A stretch of 64,000 nt of DNA from Bacteroidota bacterium (GCA_023391625.1 JAEWAN010000034.1:372001-436000), one strand, 5' to 3'. Numbered from the stretch's first letter, positions 26,746-36,205 are shown. The notes: a model not told the origin generated them from the sequence alone. Numbers and translations: made by a program.

Positions 26746-29718
26746 ATGAATACTCCCAACATAAAGAAACTCTATTTCAAGGACACCTCATTTGCTAACC
26801 TGATGATGCACCGTATTTACAATGTACTTTTGTATGCCAGTAAGTATGATGCATTCACCCTGGAAGAAGACGGGCGTATAGACGAACAGATATTCAAAGA
26901 ATATACTGCTCTTAATCTAAGATACGCTCCCCGTTTCACCCTGGTTTCAACTGAAGAAGAAGCGAATGAACAATTAAGAGAACATTCATTTGAATTAATC
27001 ATATCCATGCCCAGCGGCGATAGTATCAATCCTTTTGAATGGGCTAAGAAAGTAAAGCAAACCCATCCGGATATTCCTATCGTTGTACTGACTCCGTTTT
27101 CCAAATCGGTATCACGGCGTATAGCCAATGAAGACCTCAGTGCGATTGATTATGTTTTCAGTTGGTTGGGCAATTCCGACATATTATTGGCCATCATCAA
27201 ATTGCTGGAAGATAAAATGAACGTGAAAGAAGACGTAAAGTCTGTTGGAGTACAGGTGATCATGGTAGTGGAAGACTCTATTCACTTCTACTCCTCCCTG
27301 ATTCCCCGTCTTTACAAATATGTGTTCAAACAATCGCGCTCATTTATGACCGAAGCACTGAACGACCACGAACAAATGCTGCGAATGAGGGGAAGACCTA
27401 AAATATTATTAGCCCGTTCGTATGAAGAGGCTATGTCTTTATATGCTGAATATAAAAACAATATGCTTGGTATCGTAACTGATGTCAGTTTTCCACGCTG
27501 CGGAGAAAAAGATAAAACCGCCGGAATCAAATTGGCCTCCGAAATACGTAATAACGACAAATATATTCCTATTATCATTCAGTCCACTGAAGAAGAAAAC
27601 CGCCCTGCAGCCGAAAAACTGCGCGCGGCCTTTATCAGTAAAACGTCAAAAAATATTCACAATGAGATAAGGGAAAAGATAAGCCAGAATTTCGGTTTCG
27701 GAGATTTTGTTTTTGTCAACCCGAAAACCAAGCAACCGGAAGTTGTCATTCACAATTTACGGGGGTTAATGGAAAACCTGTATAAAATCAGTGACGAAAG
27801 TTTACTTTACCACGTTTCAAGAAATGATATATCCCGATGGTTATACTCACGCGCCATGTTTCCGTTAGCTGAATTTCTGAAAAGAATGACCATCGACGAG
27901 AATGAAAATGTGGACATGAACAAAGTTCGTGAAACCATCATGGACGCCATTGTTCAATACAGGAAGATTAAAAACAGGGGCGTAGTAGCTGTATTCCAGC
28001 GCGACCGCTTTGACCGTTACTCCAACTTTGCCCGCATTGGCGACGGTTCTTTGGGAGGTAAAGGACGTGGTCTGGCATTTATTGACGCCATGTTGAAACG
28101 GAATGAAGATAAATTTGAACCTTACGAAAAAGCACAGGTTACCATTCCTAAAACAGTGGTACTATGTACCGACAACTTTACGGAATTCATGGAAATGAAT
28201 GGCCTGTACCCTATCGCTCTTTCTGATATTCCGGACGAGGAAATATTAAATCATTTTCTCAAAGCACGTTTGCCTAAAAACCTTATTGCCGATTTATTCA
28301 CGTTCCTCGGAGCGATAAAAGCACCGATAGCAGTACGTTCGTCCAGTTTGCTTGAAGACTCCCATTACCAGCCGTTTGCCGGTATATACTCCACTTATAT
28401 GGTTCCTTACAACCCTACAAGCCGGACGCATACCCTTATGATGGTTGCTGAGGCAATTAAGGCTGTATATGCCTCTGTTTATTATAAAGACAGTAAAGCG
28501 TATATGACAGCAACCCAGAATGTCATAGATGAGGAAAAAATGGCCATTGTATTGCAGGAAATCTGTGGAAACGCATACGGTAACCGCTTTTATCCTTCTT
28601 TTTCCGGAGTAGCCCGCTCACTCAACTATTATCCTATTGGAGCAGAAACCCCGGAAGACGGAATCGCCAATATTGCGATGGGACTGGGTAAATACATTGT
28701 AGATGGAGGTACGACCTTGCGTTTTTCACCTGCACATCCTCACAATATACTGCAAACCAGTACCCTGGATTTGGCATTGCGTGAAACACAAACTTATTTC
28801 AACGCGCTGGACTTAACCCAGAAAAATTTTATACCACAAGTAGATGATGGATTCAATCTTTTGAAAATAAGTGTGCAGGATGCTATGCAGGACGGTACAC
28901 TGCGTTATATAGCCTCTACCTTTAATGTTCAGGATCAGGTTATATATGATGGACTATATGATGAAGGAAGAAAGATCATCACATTTGCCAATGTTCTGCA
29001 ACACAATGTATTTCCACTGGCTGAAATTCTGAAAGAAATATTGCAAATATCACAAAAAGAAATGGGACGTCCTATTGAAATAGAATTTGCAGTCAATCTG
29101 GATTATTCTCCTCTGCAACAACATACGTTCTATTTGCTGCAAATACGTCCGATCGTTGACAGCAAAGAAAATATAACTGAAGATATAGGAGCTATTCCAG
29201 AAGAAGATACGATTATATCCTGTAACAGCGCTTTGGGACATGGAATATCCAATGATGTGTACGACGTGGTATATGTGAAGCCGGAAGCGTTCAATGCCTC
29301 CAAGAATCAACTGATCATGTATGACATTGAAAAAACAAACAAGAAACTGGTAGCAGAAAACCGCCATTACGTGCTGGTAGGCCCGGGACGTTGGGGTTCC
29401 AGTGATGTATGGCTTGGTATTCCGGTAAAATGGCCTCACATAAGTAATGCCAGGGTCATTGTAGAATCCGGATTATCCAATTACCGGATAGATCCAAGTC
29501 AAGGTACACACTTTTTCCAGAACCTTACTTCATTTGGAGTATCTTACTTCACCATCAATCCTTTTATGAATGACGGCAGCTTTGACACCGAGTTCCTAAA
29601 CTCACAGCCGGCCATTTATGAATCCGAATACATTCGCCATGTCCGTTTTGAAAAACCATTGATTATCAAAGTGGACGGACGTAAAAACAAAGGTGTGGTT
29701 ATGAAACCCGGATACTAA
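26746..29718 (+). CDS. Receiver-domain / PPDK-type ATP-grasp fusion protein
   Basis: 990-residue cytoplasmic protein, likely to be auto-annotated as PEP synthase. Residues about 1-165 look like a degenerate receiver (FELIISMPSGDS where the acceptor Asp is expected; IPIVVLTPF). Residues about 168-320 form a second receiver with an acidic pair in MVVEDSIHF, a candidate phospho-acceptor Asp246 in VTDVSFP, and Lys near 299. Residues about 430-800 match the PEP-synthase/PPDK ATP-binding domain: GDGSLGGKGRGLAFIDAM, APIAVRSSSLLEDSHYQPFAGIYST, MAIVLQEICG and FYLLQIRPI. The last about 190 residues contain GPGRWGSSDVWLGIPVKW and no histidine swivel motif (SHAAI type) or PEP-binding TIM barrel. It therefore probably binds ATP but cannot be an ordinary PEP synthase. 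Confidence 0.82.
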   Translation: MNTPNIKKLYFKDTSFANLMMHRIYNVLLYASKYDAFTLEEDGRIDEQIFKEYTALNLRYAPRFTLVSTEEEANEQLREHSFELIISMPSGDSINPFEWAKKVKQTHPDIPIVVLTPFSKSVSRRIANEDLSAIDYVFSWLGNSDILLAIIKLLEDKMNVKEDVKSVGVQVIMVVEDSIHFYSSLIPRLYKYVFKQSRSFMTEALNDHEQMLRMRGRPKILLARSYEEAMSLYAEYKNNMLGIVTDVSFPRCGEKDKTAGIKLASEIRNNDKYIPIIIQSTEEENRPAAEKLRAAFISKTSKNIHNEIREKISQNFGFGDFVFVNPKTKQPEVVIHNLRGLMENLYKISDESLLYHVSRNDISRWLYSRAMFPLAEFLKRMTIDENENVDMNKVRETIMDAIVQYRKIKNRGVVAVFQRDRFDRYSNFARIGDGSLGGKGRGLAFIDAMLKRNEDKFEPYEKAQVTIPKTVVLCTDNFTEFMEMNGLYPIALSDIPDEEILNHFLKARLPKNLIADLFTFLGAIKAPIAVRSSSLLEDSHYQPFAGIYSTYMVPYNPTSRTHTLMMVAEAIKAVYASVYYKDSKAYMTATQNVIDEEKMAIVLQEICGNAYGNRFYPSFSGVARSLNYYPIGAETPEDGIANIAMGLGKYIVDGGTTLRFSPAHPHNILQTSTLDLALRETQTYFNALDLTQKNFIPQVDDGFNLLKISVQDAMQDGTLRYIASTFNVQDQVIYDGLYDEGRKIITFANVLQHNVFPLAEILKEILQISQKEMGRPIEIEFAVNLDYSPLQQHTFYLLQIRPIVDSKENITEDIGAIPEEDTIISCNSALGHGISNDVYDVVYVKPEAFNASKNQLIMYDIEKTNKKLVAENRHYVLVGPGRWGSSDVWLGIPVKWPHISNARVIVESGLSNYRIDPSQGTHFFQNLTSFGVSYFTINPFMNDGSFDTEFLNSQPAIYESEYIRHVRFEKPLIIKVDGRKNKGVVMKPGY

Positions 29719-29725
29719 AAATAAC

Positions 29726-29769
29726 CTTACAGCACTTGAATCCAAATAATTAATTCAAATGCTGTAAAG
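29726..29769 (+). terminator. Possible terminator of the receiver/ATP-grasp gene
   Basis: TACAGCACTTGAAT pairs with ATTCAAATGCTGTA with one mismatch, just after the stop. There is no T-run, so termination efficiency is doubtful. Confidence 0.4.
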
Positions 29770-30004
29770 TTTCTAAAAGATTAATATTACCCTGCCCTTT
29801 TGCCGATTCAATGCTTTTTACATACATTTGTCACACAAAATCATTTTTTATGTGTGGCATATACAGAATGTAATTTCTTCTATTAACTAAGAGTTTCATT
29901 TTTTTGATAAGCTCCTTAGTGTGGTCTGTACTTTTCTTCTTCATCAGTACAACTTGTGTGTATATTTTATTTTTTATCAAACCTTTCTACTTTCATTTCT
30001 GTTA

Positions 30005-31234
30005 ATGAAAGCACAACAACATATCTCAATGAAAAACTGGAAAAAAACATTTGCCATTATATGGACGGGACAATTCTTATCCATCCTAAGCAGTACCATT
30101 GTCAATTTTGCTATCATTCTGTGGATGAGCGTTGAAACCAGATCTCCGGAAATCCTGGCATGGGGAACTGTTGCCGCATTGCTGCCACAAGCTTTATTAG
30201 GACCTGTAAGCGGAGTTTTTATAGATCGTTGGGACAGAAAGAAGGTAATGATGCTGGCAGACAGCTTCATTGCCCTGTGTACATTGATATTAGCAATATT
30301 ATTCTGGCTAGACATAGCACATATATGGCATATATACACCTTATTGGCATTACGTTCAGTAGGTTCCTCTTTCCATATGCCTGCCATGCAAGCCTCCGTC
30401 CCACTCATTGCGCCAACAGAAGAATTAAGCCGGATTGCAGGTATTAACCAGCTAATCAATTCATTTGCCAACATAGCAGGCCCGGCGTTGAGCGTTTTAC
30501 TCATCACCTGGTGGGATATGGAATATGTATTGATGATTGATGTTGCCGGAGCAATGTTTGCAGTCACGTCCTTACTATTTGTCCGCATACCCAATCCTCC
30601 GGCAAGTTCCCAGCCCAAACATGTTTTAAGGGAAATGAAAGAAGGAGGAATGGTTATTCTGAACAACAAAGGGTTAAGCTGGATATTCCTGTTCTCCATC
30701 CTGGCCACCTTTTTTATCATGCCCGTAAGTATGCTTTTCCCTCTAATGACACTGGAACATTTTAATGGAACTGAATTTCAGATGGCCGTTATTGAAATAT
30801 GCTGGAGTGTAGGAGCACTTTCCGGCGGGGCTGTTATGGGAGTCAGGATATACCATATAAACAAAACAGGACTGGTAAACTTCATGTATATACTGGTTGG
30901 ACTCACTTTTATGTTATCCGGAGTATTATCGCCAAACGGTTACATCGCTTTTGCCATATTAACCGCTATAGGAGGTGTGGCAGGAGCTATATACAATGCT
31001 TCATTCACAGCCATAGTACAAACTAACGTTGAGCCTGGTGCTTTAGGACGGGTATTCTCCCTGTTTTTTACAACCAGCCTCATACCTTCTATGATTGGAG
31101 TAATAGGAGTAGGACTTTATGCAGAACACATAGGCTTAACAAGTTCCTTTATAGTAAGCGGAGTATTTTTAATCATTATCGGTATAATCGCATTCAAATT
31201 TCCTTCAGCCATGAAAATAGGACAAGGGAGATAA
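30005..31234 (+). CDS. MFS exporter, Mef-like (macrolide efflux type)
   Basis: 409-residue, twelve-helix major facilitator. The sequence runs parallel to MefA-type macrolide efflux proteins: KNWKKTFAIIWTGQFLSILSS, GPVSGVFIDRWDRKKVMMLAD (the loop 2-3 motif with D-RKK), ALRSVGSSFHMPAMQASVPLI, NQLINSFANIAGPALSVLL and MLFPLMTLEHFNGTEFQMAVIE. Relatives of this branch export drugs or siderophores; no substrate is shown by the sequence. The ATG at 30005 (MKAQQHISMKNWKK) was chosen; the longer frame from 29921 adds a hydrophobic stretch unlike the family. It is immediately followed by an AraC regulator, then a TonB receptor on the same strand. Confidence 0.88.
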   Translation: MKAQQHISMKNWKKTFAIIWTGQFLSILSSTIVNFAIILWMSVETRSPEILAWGTVAALLPQALLGPVSGVFIDRWDRKKVMMLADSFIALCTLILAILFWLDIAHIWHIYTLLALRSVGSSFHMPAMQASVPLIAPTEELSRIAGINQLINSFANIAGPALSVLLITWWDMEYVLMIDVAGAMFAVTSLLFVRIPNPPASSQPKHVLREMKEGGMVILNNKGLSWIFLFSILATFFIMPVSMLFPLMTLEHFNGTEFQMAVIEICWSVGALSGGAVMGVRIYHINKTGLVNFMYILVGLTFMLSGVLSPNGYIAFAILTAIGGVAGAIYNASFTAIVQTNVEPGALGRVFSLFFTTSLIPSMIGVIGVGLYAEHIGLTSSFIVSGVFLIIIGIIAFKFPSAMKIGQGR

Positions 31235-31245
31235 ATATAAATCAT

Positions 31246-31253
31246 TATCTTTG
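31246..31253 (+). promoter_or_regulatory. -7 element of the AraC-family gene
   Basis: TATCTTTG, a perfect TAnnTTTG, 21 bp before ATG 31275. It overlaps the TTG at 31251, arguing against a start there. Confidence 0.6.
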
Positions 31254-31274
31254 CAGACAAAGAGCAGAGTTCCA

Positions 31275-32159
31275 ATGAAATCCAGCTATGGCAAACATCC
31301 TTCTGCAATGAAGGATAAATATGACAAAATTCCATTAGAAAATTCAGATATATTTCTAATAAGACGACTGGATGTACCAGACTATAAAACCGGGCATCCT
31401 TCTGCCGTTATACATAACACAATCCATAGTTTTATTTATATTACTCAGGGGGAAATACTTATATCTATCGGCAAAGAGTCTTATCTGCTAAAATCAAACG
31501 AATGTGCGGTAATTCCGGCCGGTCAGTATTTTTCAATCCGTTATTATAATGACTGTAAGGGTTTTATGGGAGGGTTTCATACTGACTTCTTGCAAGGAAA
31601 CAATATCCTGTCTTCTTATAGTTTTCTACATAAATTCGGCAATCATAAAGTATGGCTGGATCATGAGCACGCTAACTATGTATCTTTTTTATTTGAAAGA
31701 CTTTACGCTGAGAACGAAAAAGATAAAAACAAGAATATCCTGGCCAGTTATCTGACTTCTTTACTTGCTGAAATTGATGACGCATATAAAAAAACAAATA
31801 GCGAATCAACCAAAATCAGCATAGAAAACAAATTATGCAACGATTTTATTGAAGCCGTATTCAAAAAACCGGATCAACGGTTTTCTATCCTGCACTATGC
31901 CACGCGACTGAATGTCGCCCAATCACATTTACATAAAATCGTAAAACAATACACAGGGAAAACTCCTCTCACGTGGATTAACGAAGCTATCATACTTGAG
32001 GCTAAAACCATGTTAATACACACGGATATGCCCATCAGTGAAGTGGCTTCCAAACTTGGGATATTTGATCCCAGCTACTTTGCACGCCTTTTCAAAAAAC
32101 ACACGGGCATCACCCCCATTGCTTTCCGGAAAAGAATAAAATATCCTCAAAAAAGCTAA
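31275..32159 (+). CDS. AraC-family transcriptional regulator
   Basis: 294 residues. An N-terminal cupin-like sensing domain (HSFIYITQGEILISIGKESYLLKSNECAVIPAGQYFSI) precedes a C-terminal double helix-turn-helix with FSILHYATRLNVAQSHLHKIVKQYTGKTPLTW and PISEVASKLGIFDPSYFARLFKKHTGITPIAFRK. Its place between the Mef-like exporter and the TonB receptor operon makes it the likely regulator of one or both (inference). The ATG at 31275 is selected; a second ATG at about residue 13 (MKDKYDK) is possible. Paralogous in type, not in close sequence, to the AraC gene at 1259. Confidence 0.9.
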   Translation: MKSSYGKHPSAMKDKYDKIPLENSDIFLIRRLDVPDYKTGHPSAVIHNTIHSFIYITQGEILISIGKESYLLKSNECAVIPAGQYFSIRYYNDCKGFMGGFHTDFLQGNNILSSYSFLHKFGNHKVWLDHEHANYVSFLFERLYAENEKDKNKNILASYLTSLLAEIDDAYKKTNSESTKISIENKLCNDFIEAVFKKPDQRFSILHYATRLNVAQSHLHKIVKQYTGKTPLTWINEAIILEAKTMLIHTDMPISEVASKLGIFDPSYFARLFKKHTGITPIAFRKRIKYPQKS

Positions 32160-32191
32160 TATTGTCCTATTTTTAAGTTGATTTCGCCACT

Positions 32192-32199
32192 TACCTTTG
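32192..32199 (+). promoter_or_regulatory. -7 element of the TonB-receptor operon
   Basis: TACCTTTG, a TAnnTTTG match, 23 bp before ATG 32223. It is separated from the AraC stop by about 30 bp. The -33 position is not a good match, which fits an activator-dependent promoter (inference). Confidence 0.5.
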
Positions 32200-32222
32200 C
32201 GACTTGAAAATCGTAATGCAAC

Positions 32223-34460
32223 ATGAGACTTATCCTGGCAATCTTCCTTTTTTGTTATTTGACTATATCTGCTTCCGACACCATATACACATTACCTCAA
32301 ATAGACATTACCGCTTCCGTAAAACAACAAAAAGACACTGCATACCGAGCTGCAGCAACAAGCACCTTTTTACTAAACCAACTTGACAACAGCACTATTA
32401 ACAACCCCAAAGACCTGTCTCTTATCACCCCCAATTTACATATGCCGGATTATGGTTCTAAAATGACCGGCTCTATTTATGTACGTGGGCTGGGATCGCG
32501 TATGGAACACCCGTCTATGGGATTGTACCTGGACAATATTCCGATTCTGAATAAGAATAATTATGATTTCGATTTTTTTGATATTCGTCGCATTGATATA
32601 CTTAGAGGACCGCAAAGCACTTTATTCGGGCGAAACTCCATAGGAGGAGTTATGGACATACACACACTTTCTCCCATGGTCTATGAAGGCATAAGAAGCA
32701 GCATTGGTTATGCCAATGCCAATACCCTGAACTTCCGGCTGTCCGTTTACCAGCATCCTCACAAAAATTTTGCATATTCCATCGCAATGACCCACAACCA
32801 AAGTGATGGATTTTATAAAAATGAATACACCAATGAGTATTGCGACTGGTATATAAACAACGGGGGACGTTTACGACTTCAATGGAATTTGACAGAACAA
32901 TGGTCGATAGACAATGTACTGACTATGCATCAAACCAAACAAGGAGGATTTGCTTATGCTTTGTTAGACGAAAACACAAACAATCTGCTTCCTATTAATT
33001 ACAATGATCTGTGCTCCTACGACCGGTTCAGCATTATAAACGGTACAACCATACAATACAGAAACCAAAAGATATTGTTCTCCAGCACTACCAGCTTTCA
33101 GCATTTGAATGACAAAATGGTGCTTGATCAGGACTTCACGCCTGAATCTATGTTTACCTTAAGCCAGCACCAAAAGGAAAATGCTGTTACACAGGAGTTC
33201 ATTTTGAAAGAAAGACGTCCCTCCAGAAAATGGCAATGGCTTTTCGGAGCTTTTGGATTCTGGAAACATACAGATATGAATGCCCCTGTTTTATTTAAAG
33301 AAGATGGTATTAACGAACTGATTCTGGCAAATGCAAATCAAGGGATACATACCGTTTTCCCTGAGGCTGATTTACTGATACAGGAAAAAGAATTCCCGAT
33401 TGAAAGTAAGTTCAAATTACCGGCCTGGGGAACTTCTTTATTCCACCAGTCTGCTTTCTACGTGGGAAAATGGGTATTTACGGCTGGACTGCGGCTGGAC
33501 TACGAGCAAAGCAGCATAAAGTACAGAAACTCCTCCGACCTGCATTACCGCTTTAGCCTGACAATGCCTCAGTACAAATTACTGTCCGTCACTATGCATG
33601 GAAATGAGAAAATGCAGTTTTTTGAAGTAATGCCGCGGTTCTCCGCCTTATATAATACCGGTAACGGCAATATATATGCCACCATAGCACGAGGATATAA
33701 AGCCGGAGGATTTAATACCCAAATCTTTTCGGACATTCTTCAGAATAAGATGATGAATGATATGATGTCTGAGATAGGAATCTATTTTGACGACACATCC
33801 TCCGCTTATGATGTAGCTTCAGCCATATCATATAAACCGGAATACAGTATGAATTATGAATTAGGCACACGCCAGGACTTTTTGCAGAACCGTTTACATA
33901 TAGACATAGCCTTGTTTTATATCCATTGCCGCAACCAGCAGCTAACCGTATTTCCTCCGGGAAAAAGTACCGGAAGGTTAATGTCCAATGCCGGGCAGAC
34001 ACGCAGTTATGGAATAGAAACATCGGTATTCTATACTTTCCAGAACCTGAACTTAAGCGGGACATACGGTTATACCGATGCCCGGTTTGTATCCTATAAT
34101 AATGGTTCTTCCGATTATAAAGGCAATTATGTGCCTTACGTACCTCAAAACACTATTTATCTGAAAGGAGAATATAACTTTAACTTAAACAGCCATTATA
34201 TAGACAGGATACAGTTGGGCATTGACTGGCGTGGAACAGGAACAATTTATTGGAATGAAGAGAACTCATTGTGTCAACCTTTATATGGGCAATTAGGAGC
34301 TTCGGTCAGCCTGAAAAAAGGAGGCTTATCATGTACGGTATGGGGAAAAAACCTGACAAATACAAAATACAACACTTTTTATTTTAAATCGATGGGCAAC
34401 TCTTTTGTCCAACACGGCAAGCCCATTCAAATAGGAATTACACTCAATTTATCCATATAA
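32223..34460 (+). CDS. TonB-dependent outer-membrane receptor
   Basis: 745 residues, starting with a signal peptide (MRLILAIFLFCYLTISAS). The plug domain follows (PKDLSLITPNLHMP, SIYVRGLGSRMEHPSMGLYLDNIPI, IDILRGPQSTLFGRNSIGGVMDI), then a long beta-barrel rich in aromatic strands and ending IQIGITLNLSI. It is a plain receptor: the N-terminal carboxypeptidase-like domain and length of SusC proteins are absent, and no SusD partner follows. Such receptors import iron chelates, haem, cobalamin or similar ligands using TonB energy; the ligand is not determinable here. It is first in a two-gene operon with the calycin-like lipoprotein 12 bp downstream. Confidence 0.93.
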   Translation: MRLILAIFLFCYLTISASDTIYTLPQIDITASVKQQKDTAYRAAATSTFLLNQLDNSTINNPKDLSLITPNLHMPDYGSKMTGSIYVRGLGSRMEHPSMGLYLDNIPILNKNNYDFDFFDIRRIDILRGPQSTLFGRNSIGGVMDIHTLSPMVYEGIRSSIGYANANTLNFRLSVYQHPHKNFAYSIAMTHNQSDGFYKNEYTNEYCDWYINNGGRLRLQWNLTEQWSIDNVLTMHQTKQGGFAYALLDENTNNLLPINYNDLCSYDRFSIINGTTIQYRNQKILFSSTTSFQHLNDKMVLDQDFTPESMFTLSQHQKENAVTQEFILKERRPSRKWQWLFGAFGFWKHTDMNAPVLFKEDGINELILANANQGIHTVFPEADLLIQEKEFPIESKFKLPAWGTSLFHQSAFYVGKWVFTAGLRLDYEQSSIKYRNSSDLHYRFSLTMPQYKLLSVTMHGNEKMQFFEVMPRFSALYNTGNGNIYATIARGYKAGGFNTQIFSDILQNKMMNDMMSEIGIYFDDTSSAYDVASAISYKPEYSMNYELGTRQDFLQNRLHIDIALFYIHCRNQQLTVFPPGKSTGRLMSNAGQTRSYGIETSVFYTFQNLNLSGTYGYTDARFVSYNNGSSDYKGNYVPYVPQNTIYLKGEYNFNLNSHYIDRIQLGIDWRGTGTIYWNEENSLCQPLYGQLGASVSLKKGGLSCTVWGKNLTNTKYNTFYFKSMGNSFVQHGKPIQIGITLNLSI

Positions 34461-34472
34461 CTAAAACGAAAG

Positions 34473-34952
34473 ATGAAGATTAAAACAATTCAGATGGCAG
34501 CCATAATGTTATTTACAATAGCATTATGCTCCTGTAGTAACCAAGGTAAAGATGTTGATAATCCGGAAATAGACATTACGGACAATACTTACATCGGTAA
34601 GTTAACCGTAGATCAAAATGACGGAAGTTTTTACATACAGGAAAAAGTTTCTATACAGGTTCAGAAAGACGATGACAACAGCTTGAAACTAATTATGCAT
34701 AAAGTCAAGTTCTCAGAAAAGATGCCGATTTCACTGAACATGACAATTCCGGGGGTAAGTCAAACCGAAATATCTGATTACATATCCATTCAAGGAGAAA
34801 ACATCATACCTATTGCAATGGGAGGAGCTTTCCCTAAATACACAATAAAAAATATGACTGGAAAAATTACCCGAACAGAAATAAATTTCTCATTGATATG
34901 CGGAGATTATCCACTTAGCTTCTCCGGCGTGGTATTAGAATCCGGAAATTAA
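34473..34952 (+). CDS. Calycin-like domain lipoprotein
   Basis: 159 residues. A lipoprotein signal peptide ends at the lipobox ALCSC (Cys about 21). The rest forms one beta-rich domain (YIGKLTVDQNDGSFYIQEKVSIQVQKDDDNSLKLIMHKVKF ... MTGKITRTEINFSLICG) that I match to the calycin-like beta-barrel family of Bacteroidota, often paired with TonB receptors. It probably sits on the outer membrane and assists ligand capture by the receptor 12 bp upstream (inference). A strong terminator follows. Confidence 0.78.
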   Translation: MKIKTIQMAAIMLFTIALCSCSNQGKDVDNPEIDITDNTYIGKLTVDQNDGSFYIQEKVSIQVQKDDDNSLKLIMHKVKFSEKMPISLNMTIPGVSQTEISDYISIQGENIIPIAMGGAFPKYTIKNMTGKITRTEINFSLICGDYPLSFSGVVLESGN

Positions 34953-34983
34953 AAGCATACATAGAATTTTCCTCTAATGATTC

Positions 34984-35034
34984 AACAGTAAAGGGATTGA
35001 CCAACATTTTAGTCAATCCCTTTACTGTTTTTTT
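34984..35034 (+). terminator. Terminator of the TonB-receptor operon
   Basis: Perfect 18 bp stem (34984-35001 with 35012-35029), 10-nt loop, seven T at the 3' end. Confidence 0.93.
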
Positions 35035-35242
35035 GCAAAATTTTTCTCTATATTAATTCCGATATACAGCTTCCGGAATTATTCTAATTTTAAAGTTAGT
35101 TCTCCCTTTTAAAAACACATTTTCTAAAAGAAAAACAATAAAAGAGACTTATATGTTAAGACACAATCTACCCCCAAATACTTATTCAAAAGCAAAAATG
35201 ATATTTCTCTGCTTACCTACATTAGGTAAAACAGAAACAATA

Positions 35243-36175
35243 TTATATCATATTACGGTCTACACCAAATTTTTCACCGGGTAAATGCGTTCCGGCCGGT
35301 TCCACATGCACCACAATGTCATACACATTCTCTACAGATTCCTTTATGCTTTTTTCCACAGCCTCTGCGATATTATGAGCTTCTGTTAAGGTGATATTGC
35401 CATCAGCTTCCACGTCCAGCGAAATAACATACATAGCTCCTACCATACGTGAACGCACTCTATGAGGATTTGCAGCCCCAGACACTTTATCTACAGCATC
35501 AAATATCTTTTTATAGATTGTTTCATCTTTCACTCCATCCATCAATTCTATATTGGAATCCATAAAAATGCCAATTGCAGATTTCACAATAAACAAACTG
35601 ATGACAAGCCCTGTAATAGAATCTAATACAGGTAACTTGAATACGAAAGTAAAGCCTAAACCTACTAACACTCCCAAAGAAATAAGGACATCATTTCTCA
35701 TATTAACCGCATTGGCTATTAACATAGAACTGCTTATTTTTTTCCCTTGCTTGTATTGATAAAGGGCCAATAACAATTTTCCTACAATAGAAAAAACGGT
35801 TACATATATGGCAATGGTTGCAGGCAATTCCTTTACCTCCGGAGAAAAAATCTGTTTCAACGAAGAAACAAACATCTGGGCACCTGCATAAAAGATGACA
35901 AGGGATAAAAGTTTTGTCGCAATACCTTCGGCCTTATCATAACCGAATACATATTTCTTATCCGGAGGACGTGTCATGATATGAGCCGTAAAAATCATCA
36001 CTATAGAGATTACGACATCTGTTGCGGAATCAATTCCATCACCCAGAACAGCCAGACTTCCGGCGAGTAAACCTACTATTATTTTAGCTGCCGATAAAAG
36101 AGTATTTCCCACAGTACTGACCCAGGAAGCCCGTGTCAATATTTTTTTTCGTACATCAGAATGATCCATAAACAA
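35243..36175 (-). CDS. Cation diffusion facilitator (CDF) metal exporter
   Basis: Inner-membrane metal/proton antiporter of 310 residues: six helices then a cytoplasmic ferredoxin-like dimerisation domain (MVGAMYVISLDVEADGNITLTEAHNIAEAVEKSI ... IVVHVEPAG). Site-A ligands are visible in helix 2 (Asp49 and Asp53 in GIDSATDVV) and helix 5 (Asn158 and Asp162 in NAVNMRNDV). Zinc members usually carry His where Asn158 stands, so this may be a manganese-type or iron-type exporter (inference). The alternative start is Met at 36169 (MDHSDVRKK). Confidence 0.92.
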   Translation of the reverse strand: MFMDHSDVRKKILTRASWVSTVGNTLLSAAKIIVGLLAGSLAVLGDGIDSATDVVISIVMIFTAHIMTRPPDKKYVFGYDKAEGIATKLLSLVIFYAGAQMFVSSLKQIFSPEVKELPATIAIYVTVFSIVGKLLLALYQYKQGKKISSSMLIANAVNMRNDVLISLGVLVGLGFTFVFKLPVLDSITGLVISLFIVKSAIGIFMDSNIELMDGVKDETIYKKIFDAVDKVSGAANPHRVRSRMVGAMYVISLDVEADGNITLTEAHNIAEAVEKSIKESVENVYDIVVHVEPAGTHLPGEKFGVDRNMI

Positions 36176-36197
36176 ACTATAAATTGATTTAACGTGG

Positions 36198-36205
36198 CAA
36201 AGATA
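36198..36205 (-). promoter_or_regulatory. -7 element of the CDF exporter gene
   Basis: Minus strand TATCTTTG, a perfect TAnnTTTG, 22 bp upstream of ATG 36175. The -33 is unclear. Confidence 0.55.

Noticed and set aside
26746..29718. Plain phosphoenolpyruvate synthase annotation
   Set aside because: The His swivel and PEP-binding domains are absent from the sequence, so the label would overstate the function.
29977..30720. 247-residue minus-strand frame opposite the MFS gene
   Set aside because: Shadow of the Mef-like coding sequence; no family features and runs over its start region.
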